Source of the DNA: JAWCLZ01 sp038850275
GTDB lineage: Archaea > Halobacteriota > JAWCLZ01
DNA length: 64,000 nt
Assembly (NCBI GenBank): GCA_038850275.1
Contig: JAWCLZ010000003.1
Location: forward strand, 1-64,000
Direction: 5' to 3'
Both the position numbers and the translations under genes were made by a program. Positions 41,320-50,306 of this stretch are shown here, in pieces (within the stretch, counting starts at the first letter, position 1; every line of letters begins with the position of its first letter). Below the pieces are notes generated by a model. It did no database searches. It was given only the letters and a program-made list of their open reading frames with translations, and was not told the DNA's origin.

Positions 41320-42216
41320 TTAAATAAGTTCTCTTAAATAGATCTTGTGCCTCCCGAGTTTTCCCCCGTAGTTACCAGCTGATATCTTTACAACTCCAGG
41401 GGTGTTAATCCCAGCATTTATTGCTTGCTTCATTGCTTGCTTCACTGCTTCCATTGTTATGCCATTTATCACTATCTCAGGAATGGATTTCACGCCATTT
41501 GGAACTCTAGATTCAGAGCCTAGTTTTTGCTTTAAAGTGGGGCAGTATGGATGATTTGTGGTTGGACCTATCTCGGGATATTTTGTCTCAGGCTTTGAGC
41601 CAGCACTGCAGATGTCAAAAGAGGTAATTGCGCCTTCTATTTTTTCAATTGCCTTAACTGCTTTCTCCCCAACCTTCAATGCCGCATTGATACTAGTGCA
41701 GAAATACCAGATGTTGCCTCCCATGATTCCCTTTGCATATCCTAAGTAGCGCTCGATTTTAAAGTCATGGCCCATCATAATAGGCACATTTATAACCTTC
41801 CTTCCATAGTACTCCTCTTCCCATTCATATCCATCGCCGCAGTGGCCAACTTTATCCATTATATCGATTTTTTTCTCAGAATCAGTGGCATTGAAAACTG
41901 CTGTGGTGGGAACCACTAGTATCCCTTGTCTAATCCTCTTGCCTAATTCAACCTCCAAGGTCTTAACTGCTCCCTCCCCGCCTAATATCCAGATCTGGAT
42001 CAATGCGCCAACTCTTCCATCTGGGGTTTGCTTTTTAGTCAGCCATCCTTCAATTCCACCTTCACTCTGGCCAAGTACAGTCAGAGGCAATGCAGTTGAA
42101 GAGAAAGCTGCACGTTGGAGTAATTTTTTATTCCTAGCGGTTATAAGCAAGCGAGAATATAGGCCATCGAAGGCCTCGCAATAGGTATCCTCTATAATAG
42201 CCGCCATATCAAACAC
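41320..42216 (-). CDS. ftr: formylmethanofuran--tetrahydromethanopterin formyltransferase
   Basis: This 298-residue protein matches Ftr in layout: IEDTYCEAF (8-16), SRLLITA near 21, Q-T-P-D-G-R-V-G-A near 63, V-V-P-T-T-A-V-F-N-A near 101, the FGDGY-like H-C-G-D-G-Y near 125, and V-V-K-I-S-A-G-N-Y-G-G-K-L-G-R near the end (about 275-289). It moves the formyl group between methanofuran and H4MPT, the second C1 step from CO2 or the reverse in oxidation. Full length. Its start lies 1 base from the idsA stop, so it is at the end of the isoprenoid block. Confidence 0.95.
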   Translation of the reverse strand: MFDMAAIIEDTYCEAFDGLYSRLLITARNKKLLQRAAFSSTALPLTVLGQSEGGIEGWLTKKQTPDGRVGALIQIWILGGEGAVKTLEVELGKRIRQGILVVPTTAVFNATDSEKKIDIMDKVGHCGDGYEWEEEYYGRKVINVPIMMGHDFKIERYLGYAKGIMGGNIWYFCTSINAALKVGEKAVKAIEKIEGAITSFDICSAGSKPETKYPEIGPTTNHPYCPTLKQKLGSESRVPNGVKSIPEIVINGITMEAVKQAMKQAINAGINTPGVVKISAGNYGGKLGRHKIYLRELI

Positions 42217-43194
42217 CTAATATTCCCTAGTTATCATATAGTTTGCCAGCTGCGCTAGGAGTGTTCTTGCGTGAGTTTGAGGCAGTACCTCGAGTTTTTT
42301 CTTTCCCTTTTCAACCATGAGCTTAGCTTTTCTCATGGCATATGTAATTGAGCCAGCTTGTTCAAGTATTTCAACTGCCCTTCCTATCTCGCCCTCGCTG
42401 GCTAGTTTGGCAAGTAAATTGAGATCTATACCTTTGGATTGCGCGTGTATCGCAACTAGTGTTTTCTTCTTCTCAATCAAATCACTTCCCCGTGGTTTTC
42501 CAAGTATCTCTTGCGGGGCGATTAGATCTAGGACATCATCTCGTATTTGAAAACCAATTCCAGTTACCAAGCCTATTTCATAAAGCGCATTTACCTGCAT
42601 TTCACTTCCCCCTCCCAGGAGCCCACCTATTGAGGTTGATGCAGCGAATAGCATGCCTGTTTTCTTGCGCACCATCTCTAAGTATTCCTTAATGCTCACT
42701 GTTTCGCGCTTTTCAAAATCAAGGTCAAGCCATTGTCCTTCGCAGATCTCAGTGAGTGCTCTTGAGAGAATATCTATGCTGGCAACGATTCTCTCTGGTT
42801 GAGCCTTGGATTTAGCTAGGATCTCAAAGGCCTTGCAACATAGGGTATCGCCAGCGAGTATTGCACTTGAGGTATCCCATTTCACGTGCACCGCTGGTAT
42901 GCCACGCCTGAGCTCGTCTTCATCCATTATATCATCGTGTATCAAGGTGAAGTTGTGCACTAGTTCAACTGCAACTGCTGCTGGTATTACATTTTCCGAG
43001 TTGCCCAGAACTGCCTCTGCAGCGAGCATGAGCATCACTGGTCTCAATCTCTTTCCCCCTGCATCAAGCAAGTGCCTTGAGGCTCTATAGAGCTCCTTAG
43101 GATGGGAAATTGGGAGATATTTTTTAATTGCTTCGTTAACTAATGCTGTTCTCTTTTTCAATTCAGCTTTTAAATCAAGTTCTTCAACTTTCAA
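42217..43194 (-). CDS. idsA: polyprenyl diphosphate synthase (geranylgeranyl type)
   Basis: This 325-residue enzyme condenses IPP with allylic diphosphates for archaeal lipids. First Asp-rich motif LIHDDIMDED (about 89-98) and second IRDDVLDLI (about 217-225). GKRLRPVM near 50 binds diphosphate. Residues before the first motif (VHNFT) allow a long product, consistent with C20. Lies 8 bases after the RNase J gene. Confidence 0.93.
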   Translation of the reverse strand: MKVEELDLKAELKKRTALVNEAIKKYLPISHPKELYRASRHLLDAGGKRLRPVMLMLAAEAVLGNSENVIPAAVAVELVHNFTLIHDDIMDEDELRRGIPAVHVKWDTSSAILAGDTLCCKAFEILAKSKAQPERIVASIDILSRALTEICEGQWLDLDFEKRETVSIKEYLEMVRKKTGMLFAASTSIGGLLGGGSEMQVNALYEIGLVTGIGFQIRDDVLDLIAPQEILGKPRGSDLIEKKKTLVAIHAQSKGIDLNLLAKLASEGEIGRAVEILEQAGSITYAMRKAKLMVEKGKKKLEVLPQTHARTLLAQLANYMITREY

Positions 43195-43202
43195 GGTTTC
43201 AC

Positions 43203-44540
43203 CTACTCAAGAATTAATTCCTGGCCATTTCTAAGCACATGCAGGGTATCCCCAAGGATATAACCTGCTTCTTCAGCCATTTCTGCATATGAGCTATTCA
43301 TATATATATCGCCGTGTGAGGGAATCACATTCTCAGGGCTAACCATTCGCAAGAGTTCCCAGTGGTCCTCTCTATATGCATGTCCTGAAACATGCACATT
43401 GGTATATACCCTCGCTCTCTTCATCTTTAGCTTTGTTTCAATTGCATATCTATTAGCTTCATTCACTGGATTTGGTATTACATTAGCGGAGAAGATCACT
43501 CTATCATCAGGCTCTATTTTAAAAGGCGAGTCTCCATTTGCAATCCTATTGAGAACCGAGCCAGGCTCGCCTTGATGTCCAGTTGTGATTAAAAGATAAT
43601 TAGCCTTTCCATCTTCCATTACTTGCTTTAGCATGCGATCTATATCTTTCTTATCCCCGCAGATCTTAACTTCTTGGTGCTCGAGATAGCCCATTTTAAT
43701 AGCTGTGCCGTAGTATCTCTCCATAGATCTACCCAGTAGTACTGGCATTCTCCCAATCTCCAAAGCTGCATCAACTATGGATTTGATCCTAGCTATATGG
43801 GAGGAAAAAGTGGTTACTATTATCCCTTTTTTTAAATCCTCCACCCCAAGTAGTGCATCAAATATTAATTCCCTTGCCACGCGCTCGGAGGGGGTTTTGC
43901 CTGATTTGCCTGCGTATATGGTTTCAGTTATCATAGCTATAACTCCCTGCTTTGAAAGCTGTCTGAGGCGAGAAGTATCAGGTGGTTCGCCTAGAACTGG
44001 CAAGCGATCTAATTTGAAGTCATTTGCATATAGCAGTATTCCCCCAGGGGTATGCAGTGCCACGAATACGCAGTCAATTATACTATGCTGTACTCTAATG
44101 AACTCAGCTTGAATATCTGGGCTAATTTGATAGAATTCACCTGCTTTAAGTGGAATAACTTTATTTTCCACTCCAAATTTCTTCTCAGCAGCGATCTCAT
44201 GCTCTATAAGTGCTGAGGTATAAGGAGTGGAGATAATTGGAGCTGCGTAGCGATGAGCTAGCTTAGGCAACGCTCCAATGTGATCTAGGTGTCCATGAGT
44301 GCATATGATTGCCTTGATCTTTCCAGCTATGTCTTTTATAACGCTATCATCTGGAATGGCACCTATTTTTATTAAATCCATGGAGTGGATTTTTTCGATC
44401 TCAACATCTTCGTGGATCAAGACTCTATCAAGCCTTAATCCCATGTCAAAGATCACTGCTTCATCGCCAATTCTAACTGCAGTCATATTGCGGCCTACTT
44501 CATCGTAGCCTCCTATTGCTATTATTCCAATTTCAGTCAA
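43203..44540 (-). CDS. rnj: ribonuclease J (archaeal)
   Basis: This 445-residue beta-CASP metallo-beta-lactamase has THGHLDHIGALPKL near residues 82-95, F-S-A-N-V-I-P-N-P near 350, N-V-H-V-S-G-H and I-P-S-H-G-D (C-terminal His). Archaeal RNase J is a 5'-3' exoribonuclease involved in mRNA decay. Its place between idi and idsA is a conserved archaeal arrangement. Six bases from the idi start side. Confidence 0.93.
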   Translation of the reverse strand: MTEIGIIAIGGYDEVGRNMTAVRIGDEAVIFDMGLRLDRVLIHEDVEIEKIHSMDLIKIGAIPDDSVIKDIAGKIKAIICTHGHLDHIGALPKLAHRYAAPIISTPYTSALIEHEIAAEKKFGVENKVIPLKAGEFYQISPDIQAEFIRVQHSIIDCVFVALHTPGGILLYANDFKLDRLPVLGEPPDTSRLRQLSKQGVIAMITETIYAGKSGKTPSERVARELIFDALLGVEDLKKGIIVTTFSSHIARIKSIVDAALEIGRMPVLLGRSMERYYGTAIKMGYLEHQEVKICGDKKDIDRMLKQVMEDGKANYLLITTGHQGEPGSVLNRIANGDSPFKIEPDDRVIFSANVIPNPVNEANRYAIETKLKMKRARVYTNVHVSGHAYREDHWELLRMVSPENVIPSHGDIYMNSSYAEMAEEAGYILGDTLHVLRNGQELILE

Positions 44541-44546
44541 TTTGAT

Positions 44547-45632
44547 CTACCTCGTTGAATAGTGCTTTATATTAAATCCCCTTTGCTCTAGAAATTCCCT
44601 AGTTTTGCCCGTTATCACTAGTTGAGCTTTCTTCAAATCTTCTATGCAAGCGCAGCCACTCAAGAACATTGCAACTTTAAGTTCTTCCATGATTAACTTA
44701 AGTTTCTCAATCACAGCTACCTCGCTCTTGAGCGCTGGCTTTAGCAATGGCAAGGCAATTCCACAGAGAGAGGCACCTAAGGCAATTGCTTTTGCAGCAT
44801 CCAAGCCTGATCTTATTCCACCTGTGGCAATCACGTGCATGTCCTCACTAACCTTTGACTCCACGATGCTAACCGCAGTTGGAATGCCCCAGTTCCAGAA
44901 TAATTTACCAAGGCTTTCTCTAACTGCATTTTTCTCAGCAACTGCTCTATAATATTCCACTCCCGCAAAGCTAGTACCGCCTAAGCCTCCAACGTCAATC
45001 GCGGCTACCCCTGCTTTTTTCAATTCCCAAGCAACTTTATGTGAGATCCCAGCACCGGTTTCTTTAACGATTATGGGAACTTTGCTGGCTTTGCATATCT
45101 CCTTAATCTCCGCGAGCACGCCTTTAGCATTAACATCCCCCTCAAGCTGAATTGCCTCCTGCAAGAAGTTGAGGTGAATTGCCATCGCATCTGCATCTAT
45201 CATTTCAATTGCCCTCTCTATGCCCTCAATTCCATATTTCCTTAGCTGTGCAGCGCCAAGATTGCCATATATAAAAGCACTGGGGGCATAATCCCTAACC
45301 ACTCTATATGTATCTTCTAAACTGCTGTTCTCGAGAGCAGCCCTCTGACTTCCAACTCCTATGCCTATTCCCAGTTCTTCAGCTGCTTTAGCAAGTGCTA
45401 TGTTTACTTTTTTTGTATCCTTGTGCCCCCCAGTCATTGATGCTATTAGCAATGGTGCCTTAAATTCATGTTCCAAGAAGTTTATGGAATATTCAATGAC
45501 ATCTTTATCCACCTCTGGGAGTGCATTGTGAATTAGGTATATATCCTCAAATCCACTCCACTTTGACTCAACCTCTTTCTCAGCGCAGATATATAGATGT
45601 TGAATTTTGCGATTTGATGTCTCGCGAGACAT
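44547..45632 (-). CDS. fni: isopentenyl-diphosphate delta-isomerase, type 2 (FMN)
   Basis: This 361-residue flavoenzyme interconverts IPP and DMAPP. Motifs: A-S-M-T-G-G-H near 62-68, G-S-Q-R-A-A near 97, VDVGGLGGTSFAGVE near 213-227 and A-T-G-G-I-R-S-G near 270 (FMN phosphate loop). An in-frame GTG at 45650 exists, but it lies inside the 31-bp repeat; ATG 45632 (MSRETSNRK) is the better start. Confidence 0.92.
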   Translation of the reverse strand: MSRETSNRKIQHLYICAEKEVESKWSGFEDIYLIHNALPEVDKDVIEYSINFLEHEFKAPLLIASMTGGHKDTKKVNIALAKAAEELGIGIGVGSQRAALENSSLEDTYRVVRDYAPSAFIYGNLGAAQLRKYGIEGIERAIEMIDADAMAIHLNFLQEAIQLEGDVNAKGVLAEIKEICKASKVPIIVKETGAGISHKVAWELKKAGVAAIDVGGLGGTSFAGVEYYRAVAEKNAVRESLGKLFWNWGIPTAVSIVESKVSEDMHVIATGGIRSGLDAAKAIALGASLCGIALPLLKPALKSEVAVIEKLKLIMEELKVAMFLSGCACIEDLKKAQLVITGKTREFLEQRGFNIKHYSTR

Positions 45633-45637
45633 ATTCT

Positions 45638-45759
45638 TTGCTTTATTCACCTTTTATTAACGTACCTCTTGCTTTATTCACCTTTTATTAACGTACCTCT
45701 TGCTTTATTCACCTTTTATTAACGTACCTCTTGCTTTATTCACCTTTTATTAACGTACC
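45638..45759. repeat. 31-bp tandem repeat, 3.9 perfect copies, of the ipk gene end
   Basis: The unit begins TTGCTTTATTCACCTTTTAT and repeats at 45638, 45669, 45700 and 45731 without a mismatch. Read on the minus strand, the right-most copy encodes the final residues GTLIKGE and the stop of ipk; three further copies lie beyond the stop and fill the whole gap to the idi start. There are no spacers, so this is not a CRISPR array. Confidence 0.97.
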
Positions 45760-46509
45760 AAAATTCTCCTCACCGCTTAAAAAGGCTTCTACATATCCCT
45801 TTTTAGCTGCATTGAATATTCTAGACTTAATCCCTGCTTTAGCAAGCTCTATAAGCTCTTCAACCTTCCCAAGCATTCCCCCTGTTACATCGATGTCTTT
45901 TGAATTCCATAGATTTAGTGCTTTAAAAGACTGAGGCGTTATCACTGGAATTAAAACGCCATTTTTATCAAGCACCCCTTCGACATCTGTGCCTAAGCCG
46001 ATTTGTTTAGCTTTGAATTGCTTCGCTAGGTATACTACTATTTGATCGCCGGATAAAATACCCACGCCTTTTTTAACATCCATTGCTACATCGCCGTGGA
46101 GCACTGGGAGGATATCCTTCTCAAGCATTGTTTCTATAACTTTACATTCAAATGAAACTATCCTTCCATCTTTTAAAGTTGCAGAGGAAAAAGGATGAAC
46201 TGGCGCTGCTTTAACGCCCTGTTCTAACAGTGCTTTGATGAAGCAGTCATTTAAATTCCTCACAGCCTCGTGGGTTATTAATACCCCTGCGAAGTTTTCA
46301 TTCCTCAAACCCTGGGTTAGCTTATAGGCCTTTGCTTGAGGGTGACCTTGTGAACCCGCGCCATGCACGAGTATTAGATTCTCAGATTTTGAAGCAATCT
46401 CGCTAGCGATTCTCTTGATCTCCTCTAGCTTAAGCCCACCTGCAGTTTTCTTTTCAGTGAGCACGCTTCCACCAATTTTTAAAATCCTCAGCTTTTTCCC
46501 TTCTTTCAT
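45736..46509 (-). CDS. ipk: isopentenyl phosphate kinase
   Basis: This 257-residue amino acid kinase-fold enzyme phosphorylates isopentenyl phosphate to IPP in the archaeal mevalonate route. Visible: LKIGGSVLTEKK near 9-20, LVHGAGSQGHP near 46-56 (catalytic His region), LHGDVA near 137, GTDVEGVL near 178 and D-V-T-G-G-M-L-G-K near 211. ATG 46509 (a TTG lies one codon earlier). The 3' end is tandemly multiplied (see repeat). Confidence 0.93.
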   Translation of the reverse strand: MKEGKKLRILKIGGSVLTEKKTAGGLKLEEIKRIASEIASKSENLILVHGAGSQGHPQAKAYKLTQGLRNENFAGVLITHEAVRNLNDCFIKALLEQGVKAAPVHPFSSATLKDGRIVSFECKVIETMLEKDILPVLHGDVAMDVKKGVGILSGDQIVVYLAKQFKAKQIGLGTDVEGVLDKNGVLIPVITPQSFKALNLWNSKDIDVTGGMLGKVEELIELAKAGIKSRIFNAAKKGYVEAFLSGEENFGTLIKGE

Positions 46510-46542
46510 CAATCATTACCCTTCTTTCATTCAACCATTACC
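46500..46542. repeat. duplicated mvk/ipk junction
   Basis: CTTCTTTCATCAATCATTACC (46500-46520) and CTTCTTTCATTCAACCATTAC (46521-46541) are near-identical tandem copies. The unit spans the mvk stop and the ipk start region, so the ipk ATG-AAA-GAA start has an upstream twin. Confidence 0.8.
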
Positions 46543-47432
46543 CCTATATCAGTTGCTCTTGTTTCAATGGCTTTGAAGCCTAAAGCGGAGATGGCTGAGA
46601 TTATATCTTGCACGCGTGCTCTAGAGCAAATTGCAAACATGCATCCACCGCCCCCTGCACCCGTAAGCTTCGCTCCATATGCCCCTGCTTTTCTCGCAAC
46701 ATTGCACATCGTTGAGAGCTGCTCTGTGCTAACTCCAAGAGCTTCAAGCAAGCTTTGATTCATATTCATAAGCCTCCCAACAGCTTGATAGTCAGCTTTC
46801 TCTAGATATTGCAAGCCAGTTTTTGAAATATTGCCAATTGTTTTAATAATCCCTTGAGTTATCTCTGGATATTCTAGGTTCAAACTTCTAACCCTAGCTA
46901 TCATTTCCTTGGTTGAAGATGGCTTGCAGGAATCCCCTATTACCATGCCCACATCGATAGCGCTGAATCGCTTTCGCTCTGGAATTACCACGATTCCTCC
47001 AAATGTTGATACATAGGTATCTGTGGGACTTGCTGCACCTTGTACTTCATATTCAACTTCATGTCCAAGTCTAGCTATCTCATCCAAGTTAAGCCCTAAT
47101 TTAAATTCTGCATTAAGCGCAGCTAGGGTTGCAACTGTAACAGCAGCCGAGGATCCAAGATGTGCCTCCGCTGGTATTTGAGATTTTATTTCAATTTTAA
47201 CTTTATTTGATATCTTCTTGCATTCTTTGATCTTCTCAATTGCTTTAATTACATATGGGTAGCTCTCAGCTTTATAGTTGGAATGAATCTCAGCCTCAAA
47301 AGCCCCTGAGTTATGCACTTCTACTTTAACCTTAGTTCTCAGATCTATTGCGCATGCAACTGCATTCTCTCCATATACAACCGCGTGCTCCCCAAAAAAA
47401 TAGATCTTGCCAGGAGCTGAGCAGACCTTCAT
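46527..47432 (-). CDS. mvk: mevalonate kinase
   Basis: This 301-residue GHMP kinase opens APGKIYFFGEHAVVYG (6-21), has P-A-E-A-H-L-G-S-S-A-A-V (about 89-100, phosphate loop) and KLTGAGGGGCMFA near 256. It phosphorylates mevalonate for isoprenoid synthesis. In the minus-strand block with MEMO upstream and ipk downstream. The stop is followed by a tandem copy of the gene junction. Confidence 0.93.
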   Translation of the reverse strand: MKVCSAPGKIYFFGEHAVVYGENAVACAIDLRTKVKVEVHNSGAFEAEIHSNYKAESYPYVIKAIEKIKECKKISNKVKIEIKSQIPAEAHLGSSAAVTVATLAALNAEFKLGLNLDEIARLGHEVEYEVQGAASPTDTYVSTFGGIVVIPERKRFSAIDVGMVIGDSCKPSSTKEMIARVRSLNLEYPEITQGIIKTIGNISKTGLQYLEKADYQAVGRLMNMNQSLLEALGVSTEQLSTMCNVARKAGAYGAKLTGAGGGGCMFAICSRARVQDIISAISALGFKAIETRATDIGVMVE

Positions 47433-47442
47433 TTTGCGAACC

Positions 47443-48243
47443 TCATTTAATCAAGATTGCAGCATAGCCCACAACTTCAGAACGATCTGGAATTATATCT
47501 CCACTGGTACCATATTTCAAAAGCTCTCCTCTCTTCGCTCCTAGATTTTTGCTTGCTTGTATGAGCGCTGCGATTGCGCCATATCCGCATACTGTTGCAT
47601 TTTTTTCATAGAGCCTTCTATAAAACTCGGATATATCTAAATTCAAGATAGCCTCGATGAAGTATTTATCTTTGGCTCTCGCCACTTGATCTGGCTCATA
47701 GTGTGTGAAATCGCTTGATGCCAGTATTATCGCTTTTCTCCCGGTTTTTTTCACTGCATCACTAACTTCATTGCCTATTTCCATAGCACTCATTTCATCC
47801 TGTAGAGCTATGCAAATTGGCACTATTTTAAAATCCTTAAATAAATACTGTAGAAATGGCAGTTGCACTTCAAGGGAATGCTCATATCTATGGGCATCTT
47901 CATCTTTATCGATGATCTCAAGGGGCATGGCATTTATGAAATCAAGATCAACCTCCACCTCGCCCAAGGGCGTGCTCCACTTCTCAGTGGAAACAGCCAC
48001 TCCTGAGCCCCTCCCCCTATGATTTGGGCCAATTATTATATATGTCTCAGCTTTTGGAAGTGCTTTATATGCATAAGCTGCCACTGGGCCTGAGAACATA
48101 TAGCCAGCGTGAGGCACAACTGCACCTATGCAGGGCATTTCTTTAACATTTGCCCTTGATAGATGCTCTTCAATTTCTCGCACGAGCTCCTCCCTTCTAT
48201 AGGGATAGAACTGCCCTGCAACTGCTGGTCTCCTCATTGCCAT
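47443..48243 (-). CDS. MEMO1 family protein (AmmeMemoRadiSam system protein B)
   Basis: This 266-residue protein begins RRPAVAGQFYP (4-14) and has VVPHAGYMFSGPVAAYAY near 44-61, I-I-G-P-N-H-R-G near 74 and ASSDFTHYE near 176. The fold resembles class III extradiol dioxygenases and the histidines could bind iron. It is conserved next to mvk and rpsB in archaea; function in archaea is not settled. A radical SAM/AMMECR1 partner is not in the window. Confidence 0.9.
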   Translation of the reverse strand: MAMRRPAVAGQFYPYRREELVREIEEHLSRANVKEMPCIGAVVPHAGYMFSGPVAAYAYKALPKAETYIIIGPNHRGRGSGVAVSTEKWSTPLGEVEVDLDFINAMPLEIIDKDEDAHRYEHSLEVQLPFLQYLFKDFKIVPICIALQDEMSAMEIGNEVSDAVKKTGRKAIILASSDFTHYEPDQVARAKDKYFIEAILNLDISEFYRRLYEKNATVCGYGAIAALIQASKNLGAKRGELLKYGTSGDIIPDRSEVVGYAAILIK

Positions 48244-48271
48244 AATCTATTGTTTTAATGCCTTATTAAGC

Positions 48272-48904
48272 TTACAATTCAGCTTCGAAGTCAGTTACGG
48301 AGTAATTGAAGAGATGCGATTCCCCTCTTTCTCTGAGAACTTCTCTGGCAAGGAGCCAGTAAATAGTTGCAAGTGCCTTGCGCCCTTTGTTATTCGTCGG
48401 GATGACTAGATCAACATTTTGAATCATGTTATTAGTATCGCAAAGTGCAACAACTGGAATTCCAACATCCACTGCTTCCTTCACTGCTTGAGCATCACCC
48501 AAGGGATCTGTTACAATTAAGATGTCTGGCTCGAAGTAATCTCTATAAGCTGGATTGGTTAGCGTTCCAGGAGTGAATCTCCCAACTATTGCTCGTGCTC
48601 CAATCGCTTTAGCAAACATCTCAGCTGGCTTCTGGCCATATTGCCTTGCTGATATTATTAATATCTTAGCTGGATTGTATCTCGCAAGAAGCTTTGCCGC
48701 GATCCTTATCCTCTCATCTGTTGCTTGAACATCGAGTACATATAACCCATCTGTTCTAACTTTATAGATGAATCGCATCATATCTCCTGTCTTCTGCTGC
48801 GTGCCAATATGCACCCCAGCCGCTAAATACTCGTCTATGGGGATGAGCGATTTATATTCAGCTTCTCTAAATTCAACCTCTTTCGCTTCCTTTTGAAATG
48901 CCAT
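48272..48904 (-). CDS. rpsB: 30S ribosomal protein S2
   Basis: This 210-residue protein carries the S2 pattern: YLAAGVHIGTQQKTGDM (about 28-44), F-I-Y-K-V-R-T-D-G-L near 45 and RFTPGTLTNPAY near 106, V-T-D-P-L-G-D-A near 129. It is part of the small ribosomal subunit. In the classic archaeal rpo6-rps2-MEMO-mvk order, 9 bases from rpo6. Confidence 0.96.
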   Translation of the reverse strand: MAFQKEAKEVEFREAEYKSLIPIDEYLAAGVHIGTQQKTGDMMRFIYKVRTDGLYVLDVQATDERIRIAAKLLARYNPAKILIISARQYGQKPAEMFAKAIGARAIVGRFTPGTLTNPAYRDYFEPDILIVTDPLGDAQAVKEAVDVGIPVVALCDTNNMIQNVDLVIPTNNKGRKALATIYWLLAREVLRERGESHLFNYSVTDFEAEL

Positions 48905-48913
48905 GAAATCACC

Positions 48914-49246
48914 TCATTCGATTTCTTCCTCCTCGACAGAGTCCACTGCTTCCACAAATTCGATTTTTCGAACTGGGCGGTGAACTCTTTTGATCACTGT
49001 GGTTCTTTTAACAGTTATTGGAATAACTCCTTTTTCAAATTCAAGTTCCGCAATTTCAATTGGATCATCGAGCTTGGTCTTCACCAGCACCGGAGCCCCC
49101 ATTGCGATTTGAAGTGCCCTCGCGCCAATTATCCTTGCTTTTTCATAGCGTGTATATTTATCCTTTTCAACCAAATAATCACGCTCCAGAAAGAGAAATT
49201 GATGAGGTGAATTCCTTTCCCTTGTTTCTATTGAACCAATCAACAT
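48914..49246 (-). CDS. rpo6: RNA polymerase subunit Rpo6 (RpoK) with an N-terminal extension
   Basis: This 110-residue protein has the Rpo6/Rpb6 core KYTRYEKARIIGARALQIAMG (about 29-49, written here as key motif K-Y-T-R-Y-E-K-A-R), followed by DDPIEIAELEFEKGVIPIT. Rpo6 links the clamp and assembly of RNA polymerase. The core needs only about 60 residues; about 28 precede it and 30 acidic/basic residues follow. The start at ATG 49246 is supported by AAAAGG 7 bases upstream and a TTTTATAT box near 49300; a later TTG is possible. Confidence 0.88.
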   Translation of the reverse strand: MLIGSIETRERNSPHQFLFLERDYLVEKDKYTRYEKARIIGARALQIAMGAPVLVKTKLDDPIEIAELEFEKGVIPITVKRTTVIKRVHRPVRKIEFVEAVDSVEEEEIE

Positions 49247-49327
49247 ATCATTTCCTTTTGCAGGGTTTATTCTATAAGATGCTTTAGAGATATAAAACTA
49301 GCTATTCCTTCATTATAAAATTGCTTG

Positions 49328-49957
49328 TTAATCTCTGAAGATTACCTTCAGGAAAATATCTATCAACACCGCTAATATGCCCACTATAAATATGGCGTCA
49401 AAAATTCCAGCACCGCCGATTACCGCGAATATAGTTCGCTGATGCTGAAAGTTCAACACTTCCTGCAAGTGCAGAATATCAGCTCCTATCAATATTCCAA
49501 TCGAGCCTGAAACATAAGAGCAAGGCCCAGCTCTGCTCCATTTTTTCCTCGCGGCTAAAACACCAATCAAGCTCGCGGTTACAACTGGAATGTGGTAGCT
49601 GTAGAGCAGTATACCCTCTTCAGGGACTACTTCAGATAAATTATATGCTAGATATGTTATAATTGCTATACCAAGCAAGCTCTCCATCGCTGGAGCTCGG
49701 CGTTGTTCAAGCATTCTTAGGGATAGAAAGATAGGAATTACCGCGCCAGCCACATTTATGCCAATGACAACATTATCACTTTTAAATAATGGTATATTTG
49801 GAATATATATGTATAGCAGGATTGACAGGAATAGAATTGTGGCTGTTTCAGCGAATGTGAATCCAACGCTTCGAAAAGCAGTGAGGATGATGTATATTAT
49901 AAATGCAGCTATTGTGATTAAAATCCCAAGAGAAGCAAGAGCGAAAATATCGACCAT
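49328..49957 (-). CDS. DUF1614 family membrane protein
   Basis: This 209-residue protein has about seven hydrophobic segments. G-I-N-V-A-G-A-V-I-P near 68 and GSIGILIGADILHL near 151-164, I-G-G-A-G-I-F-D-A near 180 match the archaeal/bacterial DUF1614 family, which has an unknown function. Ends 81 bases from the rpo6 start. Confidence 0.8.
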   Translation of the reverse strand: MVDIFALASLGILITIAAFIIYIILTAFRSVGFTFAETATILFLSILLYIYIPNIPLFKSDNVVIGINVAGAVIPIFLSLRMLEQRRAPAMESLLGIAIITYLAYNLSEVVPEEGILLYSYHIPVVTASLIGVLAARKKWSRAGPCSYVSGSIGILIGADILHLQEVLNFQHQRTIFAVIGGAGIFDAIFIVGILAVLIDIFLKVIFRD

Positions 49958-49981
49958 TAAATCTCCAAAAAATTGAGAAGT

Positions 49982-50176
49982 TTACTTCTTAGCCTTGCCT
50001 TTGAAGCCAATTATACTCTTGGGCGAGCGCTTAATTCTATTTCTAATCCTTCCCCTTGAATCATAGCGCTGCGCTGGCCCAGGGCGTTTGTATACCATGT
50101 CCTTTTTTGGTACAAGCCTGGTTTGGCCCTTTCTACCCTTGATCTGAACCCATTCAACGCTTCCAGTCTTGCCCAC
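49982..50176 (-). CDS. small basic archaeal protein, DUF5350-like
   Basis: The 64-residue, highly basic protein begins (GTG) MGKTGSVEWVQIKGRKGQ and continues KRPGPAQRY and a Lys/Arg-rich tail. It matches the small methanogen family DUF5350 as I recall it; a ribosome- or RNA-associated role is plausible but unproven. GTG 50176 is preferred over the upstream frame start because AGGTGA lies 4 bases before it. Confidence 0.7.
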   Translation of the reverse strand: MGKTGSVEWVQIKGRKGQTRLVPKKDMVYKRPGPAQRYDSRGRIRNRIKRSPKSIIGFKGKAKK

Positions 50177-50265
50177 TTTTTCACCTCTAAGTCTCACTAG
50201 TATTATACAATAGTAAATAAATATTGCGTAGGTGTTGTTTTAATTTGTTTAATTATTTAATTATA

Positions 50266-50306
50266 TTTATCTTCCTCTTACTGTTTATTTATCTTCCTCT
50301 TACTGT
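50266..50306. repeat. two copies of the UspA gene end
   Basis: TTTATCTTCCTCTTACTGT occurs at 50266-50284 and 50288-50306, a 22-base period. The right copy is the coding 3' end (TVRGR and stop); the left copy lies beyond the stop at 50289. Confidence 0.9.

Noticed and set aside
41320..42216. Methenyl-H4MPT cyclohydrolase (Mch) instead of Ftr
   Set aside because: First impression from length; the IEDTYCEAF start and the VVKISAGNYGGKLGR end are those of Ftr.
45638..45759. Possible CRISPR array
   Set aside because: The copies are directly adjacent with no unique spacers, and they copy the ipk gene end; no cas gene is nearby.
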